Of a stretch of DNA of 64,000 nucleotides, positions 1 through 13,026 are shown piece after piece. Where the stretch lies: contig OZ024729.1 in NCBI GenBank assembly GCA_964016875.1, positions 21,472,494 through 21,536,493 of the forward strand. The letters run 5' to 3'. This stretch comes from Fallopia convolvulus (Eukaryota; Streptophyta; Magnoliopsida; Caryophyllales; Polygonaceae). Each line of letters begins with the position of its first letter. The stretch's first letter is position 1. A program made the translations under genes and the position numbers. The notes under the pieces were generated by a model. It ran no database searches and was not told the DNA's origin. It was given only the letters and a program-made list of their open reading frames with translations.

Positions 1-727
1 AAAAATTACATATATGAAATTTTTTTATATGGCATGCAATTTATAATATGGAAGAAAATATAACTTAAATAAATTATTATAACAAATATTTAGCATTAAT
101 ATTTAATATCTCTATAGTTTATTTTAATTTAGATAGAATCTTTTTAACTTAAATAATTTATCACAAAAAATATTTAGTAATAATATTTAATGTTCATATA
201 ATTTGTTTTATTTTAGATAGAATCTTTTCCACATATATAAATTTTCAAAGATACAAAATATTATGTGGCAAAATTGTAGGTGGCTTAATATGGGAATGAC
301 ATGTATGAAAAATCATAGGTGGCACATGGTAAGATCCTACATGGCATGTAGCTTATAATAAGGAAGAAAAAATAACTTTAATAAATTATCATAAAAAATA
401 TTTAGCATTAATGTTTAAAGTTCCTATAGTTTATTTTATTTTAGATAGAATATTTTTAAATTAAATGAATTATCATATAAAATATTTAACATTAATACTT
501 AATATTTAACATTGGATAAAATCTTTATTTTAGATAGAATCTTCACTAGATTAATTTATCTTTTTTTTATTATCATAAAATATATCAACATATATAAATT
601 CCCAAAATACAAAATCCTATGTGGCAAAATCCTAGGTGGCTTAACATGGGAACGACACGTAGGAAAATCCTAGGTGGCGCAACGTGGTGGCTTTATTCCT
701 TGCGTCTTTTATATATATATACATAGA
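1..727 (-). mobile_element. Helitron-like element, 5' end at 727, truncated by window edge
   Basis: Read on the minus strand, the element begins after an A with TCTATGTATATATATA and then AAAGACGCAAGGAATAAAG. It continues with repeated GGTGGC / CCTAGGATTTTGCCACATAG blocks. The same start recurs on the plus strand at 52689, where a matching 3' CTAGT end is present. The 3' end of this copy is not in the window. The interior is very AT-rich and has no credible open reading frame, so it would be non-autonomous. A related, degenerate gtggcaaaat/ggtggc block also occurs near 230-360, suggesting internal duplication. The assignment rests on end structure and on the second copy, not on a Rep/helicase gene. 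Confidence 0.55.
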
Positions 728-978
728 TTAGGGTAGATTTGTTGATTATTTGACAATATGATGTGTACATAATATATGAATGACATGGAAAATTTTGACA
801 TGTGAACTATGACATGGAATTTTTATAATGAGGTCTAAATTATAAGAAAATGACACGTGTAAAAATATGAGGTGGCTTAATGTAGGATCGCCATGTGGCA
901 AAATCCTAATTGGCGCAAATGAGAAGGTTCCATATCTAATTGCTTTTAAATATATATATATATATATATATAGGGGGA
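728..978 (-). repeat. Diverged copy of the same Helitron-type end
   Basis: Positions 840-975 repeat, with many changes, the ggtggctta / gtggcaaaatcctaattggcgc blocks of the neighbouring element and end in a TA dinucleotide run (950-972). It looks like the 5' part of a second, older Helitron-family copy in the same orientation. No exact 3' boundary is visible. Confidence 0.35.
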
Positions 979-3101
979 GGTTCCGGTAGAAAGGTAATTG
1001 TGGTAGAAAGTGAGTGAAAATTTGGGACGTCGGATTTGATAAAATCAATGGTCAAATTTGAGGGTGTATAATTATAAAAATAGAGAGAGAAATATGAGAT
1101 TAATTTGTAGATTTGAATATGGGTAGTTTCCTAAAAAATAGGAGTGATTGATTAAAAAGAAAAAGAAATTATTATCAATCAACCAAATCACGTAATCTTT
1201 TATGAATATTAATTCTCTCTCTTATTTTGAAAATTAAAACAAAAGATATTTTTAATATTGATTAGATTATATTTTTAAAACTAATTGATATTTACGTAAT
1301 CTTTCATTACTATTCTCGTAACCTGTCAGATGATCGAATACCAACGTGATGAACAATGAATATACATCATTGCAGTCCGCCGAGTGAATATCATCGTGAT
1401 AAACAATGAATATGTATTTGTGTTACGGGGAATACCATTGTGATAAATAATAAATATGTACTTGTGTTACGACGAATAGGATTAACATTAATAATTGTAC
1501 AATCTCATCATAATTTTTAAAATGAATGCATCCATTTTTATTGAATATATATTAAAATGAAGATGAATATCATCATACAATTACATGAATACTATGAGCT
1601 TGTCACAACCCAATTACATAAAATGGATAAATATCACCACTAATTAATTTCATGAATATCACCACCCTATCTTCATCTCTCGATCTTCATCTTCTTAATC
1701 TTCATCTTCCAAATCTTTATACTCCACTTAATATTGTAGGTTCTTGATCTTCATCTTCATACAATTATCACAAAATAAATAAAATATATAACATAGAAAT
1801 TCAAAGTGAATAACATATAATTAACCAATTTACAAATTAAAGATGAATATCAATGCACACTTTAATGAATACCAATATTAATCTAAATGAATATCATCAT
1901 TGCATACCAAGTAAAATCAGAAAAATTAATAGTGAATAACATACTATAAACCATTTATCAAAAATGAATATCAATTAAAATTAATAATAATATCATAATT
2001 AATCTCAATGAATATCATAATTGAATAACACGATACAATTAAAAACACATTTGTGAATACCATAGTATAAAACAGTTTAAAAGATGAATATCAATAGACA
2101 ATATAATGAATTCCAGAATTACTCGTAGAGAATATATATAACATACGAATATCACTAGCTAATGTAGTGTATATGACCACCAATTTTACATGACTCACTA
2201 GTTACATGAATATCAATGGCTAATACAGTGAATACGACCACCATCTTCCCTTTCGTCTCCAAGTAACGGCTTTGGTTTGCTCCACCACTTTGATGTGGTT
2301 TGATGATGGATGAGTGCGTAAGGAAGTTGAAATCTTGGTAGAAAACAAAACTTTCTATGGTGCTCTTCATCTCAACAAACAAAACTATGATAGATCTGCA
2401 TATACATGATAAAAAAAAATCATGAACAACCAAACTCAATTCAAACCCTAAAATCAACAATTTTTTCACGAGAAACTCTAAAATCAAACTTCAAATCATG
2501 AAATTAAACGGATTAAAACCCTAAAATTGGATCTCACTAGATTTCAAACTCTATTAGCCTTAAATTGGGGGAAACTTAAAAACCAAATATACAAAACGTA
2601 AGGGATATAGTGAATTGTTGAACCTGGAGATTAGTACAATTGAACGACATTGATCGATGGAGAACTCTATCAAAGAAGCAATGAGCCATGAAATCTTCTT
2701 ATGCGAAAAACGCTCAATCTCATAATCATCTTTTGTACCATGAAAATTGTGTTTGATATTGGCAACGAAATTGAGTAATTAACATGCGACAACCAACAAT
2801 GGAGGATGAAGAATATTGGTGTTTTGGAATCAATGGTAGACGATAATCTGGGGATTTGAGAGAGAGAAGTTAATATACAATTATTAGGGGAGAGATAATA
2901 GTCAGTTAATTGAATATGGAAAGAGAGAGAAATGTATATTTTCTTTCCCAAATATCTCGCTCTAAAATTTAATTAGATAAAACACACCTACACTCTTTTG
3001 ATGCACCCTTTTTCTAATAAATCTACACCGTACAACTAATTTAATCCAACATCCCTAATTCACACTTACTTTCTACCCTAAAAGTCTTTCTACCAGAACT
3101 T
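979..3101. mobile_element. 2.1-kb element with terminal inverted repeats
   Basis: The left end (979 onward, GGTTCCGGTAGAAAG, then GGTAGAAAGTGAGTG) matches the reverse complement of the right end (3050-3101, AGTTCTGGTAGAAAG, then GGGTAGAAAGTAAGTG). This gives imperfect inverted ends of about 50 bp. TA-rich tracts on both sides hide any target duplication. The interior has no transposase-like reading frame. Instead it is filled with variants of GAATATCATCGTGATAAACA (about 1336-1480) and of GAATATCA (to about 2240). It is most likely a non-autonomous DNA transposon, perhaps Mutator-like, but the superfamily is uncertain. Confidence 0.5.
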
Positions 3102-3469
3102 AATAATATATATATATATATATATGGTAGATTCTGCTACCAAAAAAATATGGGGAATCAATTCAGCATCTAAATTGATTTTTACATTGATAAAACAGGT
3201 CATCAAATCACATAATACCCAAAATAATGAATGAAATCTTTGCTGGAAAAAATGACGTTGCAAGTTGCAACACTCGAGTTTGAAAATTACGGGAAGGGAA
3301 CAAGGAACACGTACCCCTGTTGACCGAGAAATGAATCTCCCAATTTTGACTCCCTTCTTTGCGCCAACGATTTAGGGTGTCTTGCTCTGAATTCCCATTC
3401 ATATCCAGTCCAATTCTGGCAGTTGCAGTAAATTAAAGGCAACCTTGAGAAGAAGACGACGATCGGAAG
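3102..3469. other. 5' flank of the transporter gene
   Basis: This is 368 bp between the transposon and the transporter start codon. It opens with a TA dinucleotide run (3105-3125). No confident TATA box or cis-element stands out. The last 50-100 bp (purine-rich, GAGAAGAAGACGACGATC) look like a 5' untranslated leader. Confidence 0.4.
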
Positions 3470-5645
3470 ATGAAAGCAGAGACCTTAACACTGCTGCTTG
3501 TCAACTTGGCGGGCATAGTGGAGAAAGCTGACGAATCTCTCCTCCCAGGAGTGTACAAGGAAGTCGGCGCTGAACTCCACACAGACCCCACCGGTTTAGG
3601 CTCTCTCACTCTTCTCCGATCTATCGTCCAATCCGCTTGCTATCCCTTCGCCGTCTACCTTGCCTCCCGCCATAATCGAGCCCATGTTATTGCTCTCGGC
3701 GCTTTCCTCTGGGCCGCCGCCACTTTCCTCGTCGCCATCTCTTCCACTTTCTTCCAGGTTCTTAACCCCTCTTTCCCCTCTGCCTTTCAATTTTAGGTCG
3801 GTTCGTGCTCGAGCAAGCCCTAGAAAAGATTGCATCTTTGATCTCCATTTCATTTATGCTGGACCCTGTAAAGGATTGCATCTTTGATCTCCATTATGCC
3901 GGATTTGATCTAATTGGATCGCAAATTCATCCTATTAATCTAACTAGTCCCCATTTGGTGAATAGGTGGCAGTATCAAGGGCGTTGAATGGGATAGGACT
4001 TGCAATAGTTGGACCTGCTATCCAATCACTTGTAGCTGACTCTACTGTTGATAGTGAACGTGGCACAGCATTCGGCTGGCTTCAGCTTACCGGTAATCTT
4101 GGCTCTATTATTGGTGGATTGTGTTCGGTTTTGATAGCTCCACTTACAGTTATGGGGATTCCCGGTTGGAGGATTTCATTTCACATTGTTGGTGTAATCA
4201 GTGTACTCGTGGGTGTTTTAGTTCGTCTCTTTGCCAAAGATCCACATTTCTCTGATGAAGTTGGTACTAATTCCAGTAGTCAAAATACCAAATCATCTTT
4301 TTGGTCTCAAGTGAGTGAACTTGTTGAGGAAGCAAAATGTGTGATAAGGATTCCATCCTTTCAGATAATTGTAGCCCAGGGTGTTACTGGCTCGTTTCCC
4401 TGGTCAGCTTTATCGTTTTCTGCTATGTGGCTGGAGTTAATTGGATTCTCCCATGCTAAGACCGCTTTCCTCATTGGGATATTTGTCTTTGCTAGTTCAA
4501 TTGGTGGCTTGTTTGGTGGCTTCATGGGTGATAAACTTTCAAAACACTTGCCTAATACAGGCCGGATAATTCTGGCTCAGATAAGCTCAGCTTCAGCTAT
4601 ACCTTTGACAGCTATACTTCTATTGGGTTTGCCTGATGATCCTTCTTCTGCTTTGGGACATGGCTTTGTCCTGTTTGCGACCGGCTTTTTCATTTCCTGG
4701 AATGCTCCTGCCACCAATAAGTAAGCTATATTATCTAATCAGTCATGATTTTTCTTAAATTCTTGGTACCTTCTGCCAGTTAGCACTTATCAGACATTAT
4801 ACCTACATGTGAAGTCAATACCTTGATTTATAATAACGAAGCCAAGTCACTTGTTTTAGAATCTTATGATTTTAATACCTACATGGCTACATGGGTCATG
4901 GGTGTATCAGACATTATGCAAACTATGTTGCTACTTTGATGATACCTACTGTAGGCTAATACTTGAGATACTTTGACACTGGTTGAGTTAGTTGATTGTC
5001 CATAATCCACTTATCCTGCCATGTGCTGACTAGGTTTTAGGATAGATAGCCAGAATAACAAAGGGGGGCTGCTATATTAATGTGATTGTACTAATGTATT
5101 CATCTGTAGGATTTTTTTTTGTTGCCATAATTTTTATTTTTTGCTGATTTTCGTTTTCTAGTCCAATTTTTGCAGAAATAGTACCAGAGAAATCCCGGAC
5201 AAGTATCTATGCTTTGGATCGGTCGTTTGAATCCATACTATCATCATTTGCACCACCTGTTGTGGGGATTTTGGCTCAGCATGTCTATGGCTACAAGCCA
5301 GTTGCCAAAGGATCCACTGCATCAGAAGCTATTGCAACAGACAGGGAGAATGCTGCCTCATTGGCTAAAGCTCTGTATGCAGCAATTGGAATTCCAATGG
5401 CCCTTTGCTGTTTCATCTACTCATTCTTATACCGTACTTACCCAAGAGACAAAGAACGTGTCCACATGCAAGCATTGATAGAGTCAGAGATGGAACAGCT
5501 TGAATCTGATACACAGCTGATTGAAGGAGACCAACCTTATGTAAAAGACAGATATGGAACGGAAATGGAGTATGAGGTGGCTGATGGGACTGATGAGAAA
5601 ATGTTATTGCATGAGTGGCCAACACATTTGAGGCATGCCGAATGA
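3470..5645 (+). CDS. Major facilitator superfamily transporter, 3 exons
   Basis: The exons are 3470-3757, 3966-4720 and 5162-5645. All introns are GT...AG, and the joined frame gives 508 residues. The start at 3470 opens MKAETLTLLLVNLAGI, directly entering a first membrane helix and the ADESLLPGVYKEVG segment. This is the typical N-terminus of the plant Spinster/UNE2-type MFS family. Further support comes from SLTLLRSIVQ and RHNRAHVIALGAFLWA (exon 1), and from LNGIGLAIVGPAIQSLVAD and GTAFGWLQLTGNLGSIIGG (exon 2), where a conserved loop follows the second helix pair. Exon 3 carries IFAEIVPEKSRTSIYALDRSFE and the last helices, then a charged cytosolic tail rich in E and D. The family is expected to have about twelve membrane helices. 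The substrate is unknown, and the family label does not predict it. No frameshift or premature stop is seen. The gene runs convergently toward the MUB gene. Confidence 0.9.
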
Positions 5646-7401
5646 CGGAGAATTTGTGATGAGGTATCCATATTGAAATCACACGCCAGGATCTCAAGGA
5701 TTGAAAACAGTAAGTAGGTATGATTTTAAAACAATACCTTATAGGCATGCATATCTATATTATATAAGCAATAAAGAATCCTTACTTTCCTGCAACAGGT
5801 TTTCTGATTCCCTAGTAGCCTAGCAAACACTTTCTGAGGCAGTTAAATATATGTCTAGTTTAAGGTTTGTTCATATGAGGAATCAAAATCCAACAAATAC
5901 ACCTGCAAAATGGCAAAGCCTACAAATTGGGTTTCAGTGAATAAAGTTTAGTTTCTGTTTTTCATCAAAAAAAATCCTTAACGTTCTCTTACAAGGTTAG
6001 AAATTTGATGCATATGGAAAAATTTACTAGGTTAAACAGTAAGTTTTCATGCCCTAATGTTCTCTTACAAGGTTAGAGTTTGAAGAATATGGAAAAATAT
6101 ACTAGGTTAAAACAGTAAGTTTTCATGCACACAGGCTTAAATTTGCTGTCTTCCCGTTTTGGATTATGGGTTTTCATTGAATCAAAATGTCAAACGAGAT
6201 CTGTACCAACTGATAAACATACAATTACAAAAAGCTAATCATCTAGCAAAAGTTGTTACAAATTGACATTCCAAAATTACAGTCATCTAGCAAAGAAAAA
6301 GTCAAATCCCAAATCAAGGAGAACGTTATCAAACAAAATTGTATTGGATATGACATCTGAAGAAATCAAAATTTTCAGGTATGGTTACACATATGTACGA
6401 TATGAGTCTTTCATGGAAACGCATGTTTTATGTATGTTTAAGCTCTGAGTTGTGTTAGTTGGTGAGCTCATATCAGCGGACAGCTGTACTATTCTAGAAT
6501 TACATTTTACAAAACGTAGATTGAGCAAACAATCGTCTTGTGTAATCAGTTGGATTCTTCCAAGAAATGAAGATCTTCTCTTCTGATATATCTCTCGATC
6601 TTGCAGATTATCATGGTATCCTGCAAATTAGATTTTTGGATGAAAATTAAGTGCGCTTCTGCTACTTAAAACCTATAAATATGCTGATGGATCAGCTCAT
6701 GTGGCCCAGGAGCATTCCATCTAAATCTAGTTTTACAGTGACCCATCTAAAATATGCTACTTAACTTGCTTATGTTATTATTATCTAAAATATATCAAAT
6801 CACCTAGGGAAGAAACTGACATTGAAACTAGTGATTATTTGGAGCTATATGTGCAATGTATTTGAGTTAGGTTGTCCATTTGTCAGCAATGTGATCCTAC
6901 AAATGGCACGATGACAAATTAATTTGAATCTCAATGTTGTTGCCTATGCTTTTCTATGCAACATCATCAATGATTTGCAATTGGAGTAGCTTTAAATGAA
7001 ATTGTTCTTGTGCTGACATCATCTCCAACATATGTAAATTTAGTCATTCAACGCTTGTAAGGAGCAAAAGATTCATATTTCATACACAATGGCTTGTACT
7101 TATAGTCTCCAAATTTTGGATTGTGGTTTTTCATTAGATAAAGACCTTGAACATTGATTCTTACTACCGACATACATACAGAATGAGATGTTTTGCTACA
7201 AGAAATGAAACAGAAGATACTTCTTGTCAACATCTCTGGAGTTTAACAATACACAGGCACCAATGAAAGGACCATTCTCTAGACACCCCCCTACTACATG
7301 AGTAATGTACATGTAAGAAACAAGGACAAAGCAAGAAAAAGACGAAGAAAGCTTATGAGCTAGGATCTGTTATATGGCAATTTCCAACCAGCGCTTCAAT
7401 T
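5646..7401. other. Convergent intergenic region with the two 3' ends
   Basis: AT-rich sequence between the stop codons of the convergent transporter and MUB genes. The first few hundred bases and the last 200-400 should hold their 3' untranslated regions. It contains a tandem duplication (5983-6129) and a few short reading frames with no family resemblance. No RNA gene or transposon boundary was recognised. Confidence 0.5.
5983..6129. repeat. Two-copy tandem duplication, about 75 bp
   Basis: Unit one (5983-6058) and unit two (6059-6129) both run GTTCTCTTACAAGGTTAG ... GGAAAAATWTACTAGGTTAA ... CAGTAAGTTTTCATGC. They differ at a few positions and one indel. It lies just downstream of the transporter gene. 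Confidence 0.75.
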
Positions 7402-10339
7402 TCACATAATGCAGCATGAACAAACAAGTTTCTTTGGATCTTCAGCCTTCTTCTCTGTATAAGATAGTAGAACATCTCACAATTAGCCATGTAGCACTAG
7501 TACGATCAAAATATTTGACTAAGAAACATCATGTTTTTTCCCATACAAAAATGTAGGTGAATATAGCCTAAAATAACATATCATTGGTACAGAACGCCAA
7601 AGACAAAGAAAACTGTCACAATAAATTGAGAATTTTACAGACAATATGAGTCGATACACTGTTGGAAAAATATATATTGCTAGGTAGTAAGGAGTATATT
7701 GGGTCACTTTTAAATTGAATTTGCAATGTATAGGCACATTCAGTATCTGTCTTTCCAGTTTTTTTCCCCATCTGTTTAGCTCTAATTAAAGTTAGCAAAA
7801 CTGGAGACGGGGGACATTTTAAAGGGCTTATGTTCAGTTTTGTTTCAATCTCTTCCTATGGCTGAAGTTTTACAGGTATGCGAGAATGTGGACACAAATC
7901 TGACATAATATACTTTAACAGAATTTATAGGAGAAGTGAGCAGGTCTAGACGTGTTTTCAGTGCATAAGATGATCAAAGACTGAACAGGTTTAGACATGT
8001 TGAACATTTTAAAGGGGGTTGCCCAATTGGATAGCCCAGTGCAAATTTGTGATGCTCCAAAGTTCTCTTTCCCATTAGAATGGGTCTATTCTAACAAAAG
8101 AAAGCTATTTTTTCATGTCAAGAATCAAATGATCCATACAATCTTTAAAAACTATGTGCTCTTATGAACTTTTCAGTAGCCCATCTGACCCAGGTTCTTC
8201 AATTGGTAGATGCAGACTTGTAAAGAATAAAAATCAATCTTGAACTGTAGACTTGCTTATATTATCTACATATTATAATATATTTCAGAAAGAGAAATGA
8301 TGGAAATTTTGATAGTAATACAACTACAAGGTCGCATTTCTATAGTTTCATCTAATTACATTCAATTGTCAATTTTACAACAATGGGATGAAAAGCGAAA
8401 GGCACACCAAACAGAAAAAAGTGGAAGTAAAATGAGTTTGAATGATTTATCAGCAAAAATATAATGTATGATAGAAAGAAAAAAAAAAAAAAAGTAAGTG
8501 CACAACATCGTCAAGCATCCTTTACAGAAGACTTCTTTTCAAGCAAGTGAGATGTGTAATTAAAAAGCTTTGTTGTGTTCTACCATAAAAAAAAAAGCTT
8601 TGTTGTGATAAAGGAACTAGGAAGGTGTATATACTGTAAGATGAGGGTTTAGAATGGAATAAAAAGGTCTAGCAAGAGTTGCATATTCCTACCCTTCATC
8701 ATACGGGTGGTGAACTAGGCTGGTCTTTGCCAGAGAGACAACCTTATTTTTTTAATTTAAAAAAAAAAGATAGAAGGTACCTGTTTTAGTTTTTGCTTGT
8801 GACAGCTGTACAACGACATGCATAACCATAACTCCACCAGCAAGCTCAGTAATAGGTGTTCTGCACTGGCCAATAGTCTTACTGTTTTCCAATATTTTGC
8901 CAAAACTAATGAGCTTGATCTCACTGGCCAACTTTGGAATAACTGTTTTACCTGCAGAAAAGGACATATATGGTCAAGTTTTAACAACATCAGGAAGACT
9001 GTTTTTATCAAACATGTTCTACTCAATTTAGAACTGAAGTCATTGAACTTGGTGCTAAATAGTGAGATCACAGATAATTTCAGCAGCAAACAAGAACTTC
9101 AAATGATTTTATTATTTAATCAATGACTTTCAAAGTTGAAGCATTAGAATGTAACAACCTACAATCAAAGAATCAGAATATACTTGATGATGCATCCACT
9201 AATGATAAGGAGAGCAAGTAAGAGTATGTCCTGATTATGTCATGTTTGAAAGTTGAAACAATCTGTTATCATATATGAATTTTGTACATAAATTGCTTTA
9301 CCAAAAAGAGAATGAAGATACCCTGACACATCATTAAATGTTCAGGTTTATAAGAAAATCATATTTGTTTTCTTCTTGAACCCATCGGATATAGAAAAAT
9401 GAATCCAATAAGAAAACACATCGTCAATAATCAGTAATCACTATAAAATTTTAAAACTAAATCAATTATATTCACTGTAAATGAGCTTCTTAAAATGTAA
9501 ACATATAAGTTGATCTAATTCTAGCATTCAAAAATCCAAATCTTATCAAATGTTTACCATTCCACCTCATAGTTAGGATCACAAATATACTCTAGCCTAG
9601 ATGTGGATTTATTCATAATTTTCATCTTTCCCAAAATGGTAGCAAGAAAAAGTGATTGAAAGTTTATACTTTAAAAGCAGAGTAATAGCTTCTCTCACAT
9701 ACATCCACATTCGTATTTACTCAAATTAGAACTAGAAGTTACAATCAATATCAACATCCTACTTCTTAAGCTGAATTTTTTATGCAAATAGCCAAACATC
9801 GATTTGTAAGAGCTATGAGTTTTGCTCTTCTAAAGAACAAAGATTGCACACTATATTGCTTTTCTCAAAACTTAACACTCACCTACTGACCTACCTCTAT
9901 AGTACAAAACCCAAACTATATCACAAAACACAGAAGAGAGAGTTGATCTTCTAATAAGCTTGATATAAAGGATCAAGGAATAATCAAAGCCTTGCTCATA
10001 TTGCAAGCAAACTAATTTTGACCTAATTTCATCAACCAACAAGAAGCCAACAAAACCTAGTATGCCGAACTGTGACTAGAACAGTTTAGCTCATCCACAT
10101 CAATCTACCAATCTACCATTAACCCAGCAATTTAAGCCAAAACAGGCCATCCATCAATCACAAAATGCAAAATTCAACGGAGGGGAAAAAAGAAGAAGAA
10201 ATTTTAGACCTCTAGGCCATTCGGAAACAACTCTCTCCTTCAACATTTGCACAGTTGATACGGACGAGTATTGGAATGGACCGATATCCGATCCATCATA
10301 TAATCTAAACTTTACGTCCACCGAATCTTCCTCCGGCAT
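7402..10339 (-). CDS. MUB: Membrane-anchored ubiquitin-fold protein (MUB), 3 exons
   Basis: The coding exons on the minus strand are 10339-10210, 8951-8781 and 7454-7402, all with GT/AG borders. They join to 117 residues. Exon 1 encodes MPEEDSVDVKFRLYDGSDIG, exon 2 the rest of the beta-grasp fold (SEIKLISFGKILENSKTIGQ, VMVMHVVVQLS), and the 53-bp exon 3 the lysine-rich tail ending CSCCIM. CCIM is a CaaX box with an upstream cysteine. MUB proteins are known to be prenylated, often also palmitoylated, and to dock certain E2 ubiquitin-conjugating enzymes at the plasma membrane. They lack the C-terminal diglycine of ubiquitin, and none is present here. The length matches the family (about 115-120 residues). 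Exon 3 is too short for simple ORF finding and was located from the splice phase plus the CaaX motif. Confidence 0.93.
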
Positions 10340-10400
10340 TAGGTTTCTTTACCCGCCGATTTCAGAGAATTACAGCAGAAGAAGATGCGATAATGAAAAC

Positions 10401-10509
10401 CTAGAGAGCAAAAATTGCAAGAAAAAAAAAACACATCAGAAAAGTTGAATTCGAGTTGAAATCACAAAATTCAAATAATTTGTATGGAAATTGAATTGAA
10501 AATAATCAC
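10401..10509 (-). other. Probable intron in the MUB 5' untranslated region
   Basis: On the minus strand a donor-like GGTGATTATTTTC (GT at 10509-10508) is followed by a pyrimidine-rich stretch and the acceptor TTTTTGCTCTCTAG (AG at 10402-10401). This lies about 60 bp upstream of the ATG. Sequence further upstream (10510-10650) is GC-richer, as expected for a leader exon and core promoter. The splice call is by inspection only. Confidence 0.45.
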
Positions 10510-11858
10510 CAGAAATTCCAGGAGGTTGTGAAATCGGCCTGCATAATCCTGGCGTGCCGCGGGATCGGATGGTACGGATCGGAGAGGAATAGTTTAGAGA
10601 GAAATTTAACAGAAGGGGGCTTATCTCTCTCTGTTGAGTGGAAAAGGACAGTTGGAAAGCATATATAGTGGTTATTTTTCTTAATAGAAGAAGGTCGTTA
10701 GATTAACGATACTAACCCCATTTTTAATGTGTTATGAGAATATAAAATCACACAAATTTTATGCAGCCCAATTGCTCACACATCTATTCACATAAGCAAT
10801 AGGAATATATTATATATTATTTATTGGTAATGGAAACAAACGTAAATTATTTGAATAAGCGTGAATTAGACCTTTTTTTGAAGCATGAATTTCTACCTCC
10901 CTGGCGCCATTTTCTCAAATTCAGCTTAAATGCTCAAAATTTCAAATTGGCTTTCAAATATCCTCTCCTTGGGGGGATTTGATTGATTAGTTTCTGTTTG
11001 CATCAAGGAGTTTTTGTTGAGTGTATTAGCAGGTTAACTAAGAATCAAAAGGTTAGAAACAATATACAATGGTGGATTTGTTTGCATTTATTATGAATGT
11101 TTTCCTCTTTAATCAGGTTCATGATTTTGTGGGTTTGCTTGAAACAAACAGTTAATGAAGATAGTATTGTCAAATTCAACTTGGGGAAACCATACAGAAT
11201 AAAATCATGATCAGATTACTAGGTGTTAGTTAAATGATTTCTACAAACTGTAGCTATGTGTTGGTGTTGCAACTTGCAGCCCGGTGTGTCCTAAGCATGA
11301 CCACCTTAATTGGATCGTCTCAAGAGTGTCATTCAATTCATTCAAATTACAACGACGACTATAATGAGATCGAATCCCAGAAACTATGGACCATTAATTT
11401 AAGTGTCGACATTGACTGGATATGAGTACACACAGTGACACAGACTTCATTTCCGTTGAATCTATCTAGTCGCTTAATTGATTTGCTACCTTTTGTCAAT
11501 GATGAGTAGATCTCGCGCATTGCACCGAGTTTCTATTGTGTTTGTGCCTTTGTGGTGTTTTGTAGTAGCTATGTTGGCCTAATGGCTACAATTAGTATTG
11601 GTTCATGAGATCAGATTTTGGAATAGACGATCTGGCTATTAGTCTTGGAGTACAACTGCCAAACTCTAACTCTAAAGAAAGGTGCACCTAGCTAGCTAGA
11701 GCAGCTTGTTTGATGATCATAGAATGAAGCTTCAGATTGTGCCATTTTTCATATATACAAATATGAAATTTTAAAAATGTATTACAAAAGAGATGCTAGG
11801 CCCGTTAAAAAACAAAATTGTTTAAGTGCTAACTAGCTAGGTTAGGCTAGTTACCGCT

Positions 11859-12048
11859 TGAGAGGGCGTATTGAAATCCCACATCGACACTATGACAAAA
11901 TACCACTATTATATAAGGGAAGGTGAAACTCTATCCGTTGACTTAAGTTTTTGGGTTAAAAGTAAAGATAGATTCCGAACTTACATGCGACATGTTTAAA
12001 ACCCAATACGTCACCCGCTAATATCGGCCCATTGGAATCTAACACTGA
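11859..12048 (+). repeat. Short LTR-like relic
   Basis: The segment begins TGAGAGGGCGTATTGAAATC and continues CCCACATCGACACTATG. It has a TATATAAG box near 11934 and runs to CACCCGCTAATATCGGCCCA. The 'aatcccacatcg' start plus TATATAAG is common in small plant LTR/TRIM sequences. No partner repeat or target duplication was found, so this could be a solo LTR fragment. Confidence 0.35.
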
Positions 12049-12123
12049 CATACACTATAACGAATTCAATAAACTCTGTCAAAGATCGATGGAAACTAGC
12101 TATTAATTAAAGCTATCAGCTTG

Positions 12124-12264
12124 AATGCTCAAGTGTTTTTCTCTTTGGAATATAGTTTAGATATGTGTGCAGATAAGGAATGTTTTAGATCAAATGCTCA
12201 AGTGTTTTTCTCTTTGGAATATAGTTTATTAGGTATGTGTGCACATAAGGAATGTTTTAGATCA
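12124..12264. repeat. Two-copy tandem duplication, 69-bp period
   Basis: AATGCTCAAGTGTTTTTCTC begins at 12124 and again at 12193. Both copies run through GGAATATAGTTTA ... GATAAGGAATGTTTTAGATCAA with few differences. Confidence 0.8.
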
Positions 12265-12641
12265 AAAGCGCTCATATTATAGCCATGTATATTGTCACTA
12301 GTTGTACATGCTCTTTGAAAATCACCGCAAACCCTCTTAGTGACCTTTTTTTTATCTCGATAATAAAGTTGTGACATACATTTATACAAGTGGGCATATC
12401 TCGTAGTAAAGTGATTAATTGTGTGATATGATTTGCCTTGCTTTTCTCCCGCAAAAGATTATGTTGCCACATAATTCATGTATATATAGATGGGGCTCAA
12501 AGGGCTGTGAACCTCTCAAAAGACTTGAAACGTACACCAGATCGATGATTGACATAAAGTGGCACAAAAAAAAGGGAATATAATTAATTAAGCCCATTAA
12601 ATTGGATTCATATTGTTATTGATGGGTTGCCAAATGAAAAT

Positions 12642-13026
12642 TGATACAAGACCGAGTTAGTCTTGTACCGAATTCAATGAACAAAGTAATCGGGCGAAGG
12701 GAAGAAGAGTCACAGGCCATGAGGGAGAATGACACAGACGAGATAAGGGAGAAGTCAGAAGAAAGAATTAGGGGAAGAATGATTAATTTCTGATTAATGA
12801 AAAACCTAATAACATGAAAGTATTTATACTAAGCCCTAACGGTTCAATAAAAGCGACTCGGGAAAGAACCGTAAAGAAAACCCAAGAAGGAGTTTATAAC
12901 ACTCTGTTTAAAAATTACAAATTTAATTAAAAATACTAATAATAATAATCCATGAACCGGGCTGGAGGCCGGCGTTCACGAATTGGGCGTCCCATTGGTA
13001 CGGGTGGCTCGGTCCTTGGTGTATCA
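12642..13026 (-). repeat. E4 LTR (3' LTR on the minus strand)
   Basis: 385 bp, TGATAC...GTATCA. On the minus strand it contains AGTATAAATA (12821-12830), a plausible TATA box. It pairs with 19032-19414. Confidence 0.9.

Larger units (their letters stand above)
10640..12641. other. Intergenic region between MUB and the Ty3 element
   Basis: About 2 kb upstream of MUB. It should contain that gene's promoter at its left end. Otherwise it holds an LTR-like relic (11859-12048), a tandem duplication (12124-12264) and unassigned AT-rich DNA. Short reading frames at 11234-11425 and 12198-12597 have no family features and are not called genes. Confidence 0.5.

Noticed and set aside
7048..7233. Extra small gene next to the MUB 3' end
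   Set aside because: About 60 residues, no motif or splice context. It lies in the likely 3' untranslated region.
12198..12597. Overlapping short minus-strand frames
   Set aside because: They overlap the tandem duplication and each other in different frames and have no family resemblance.
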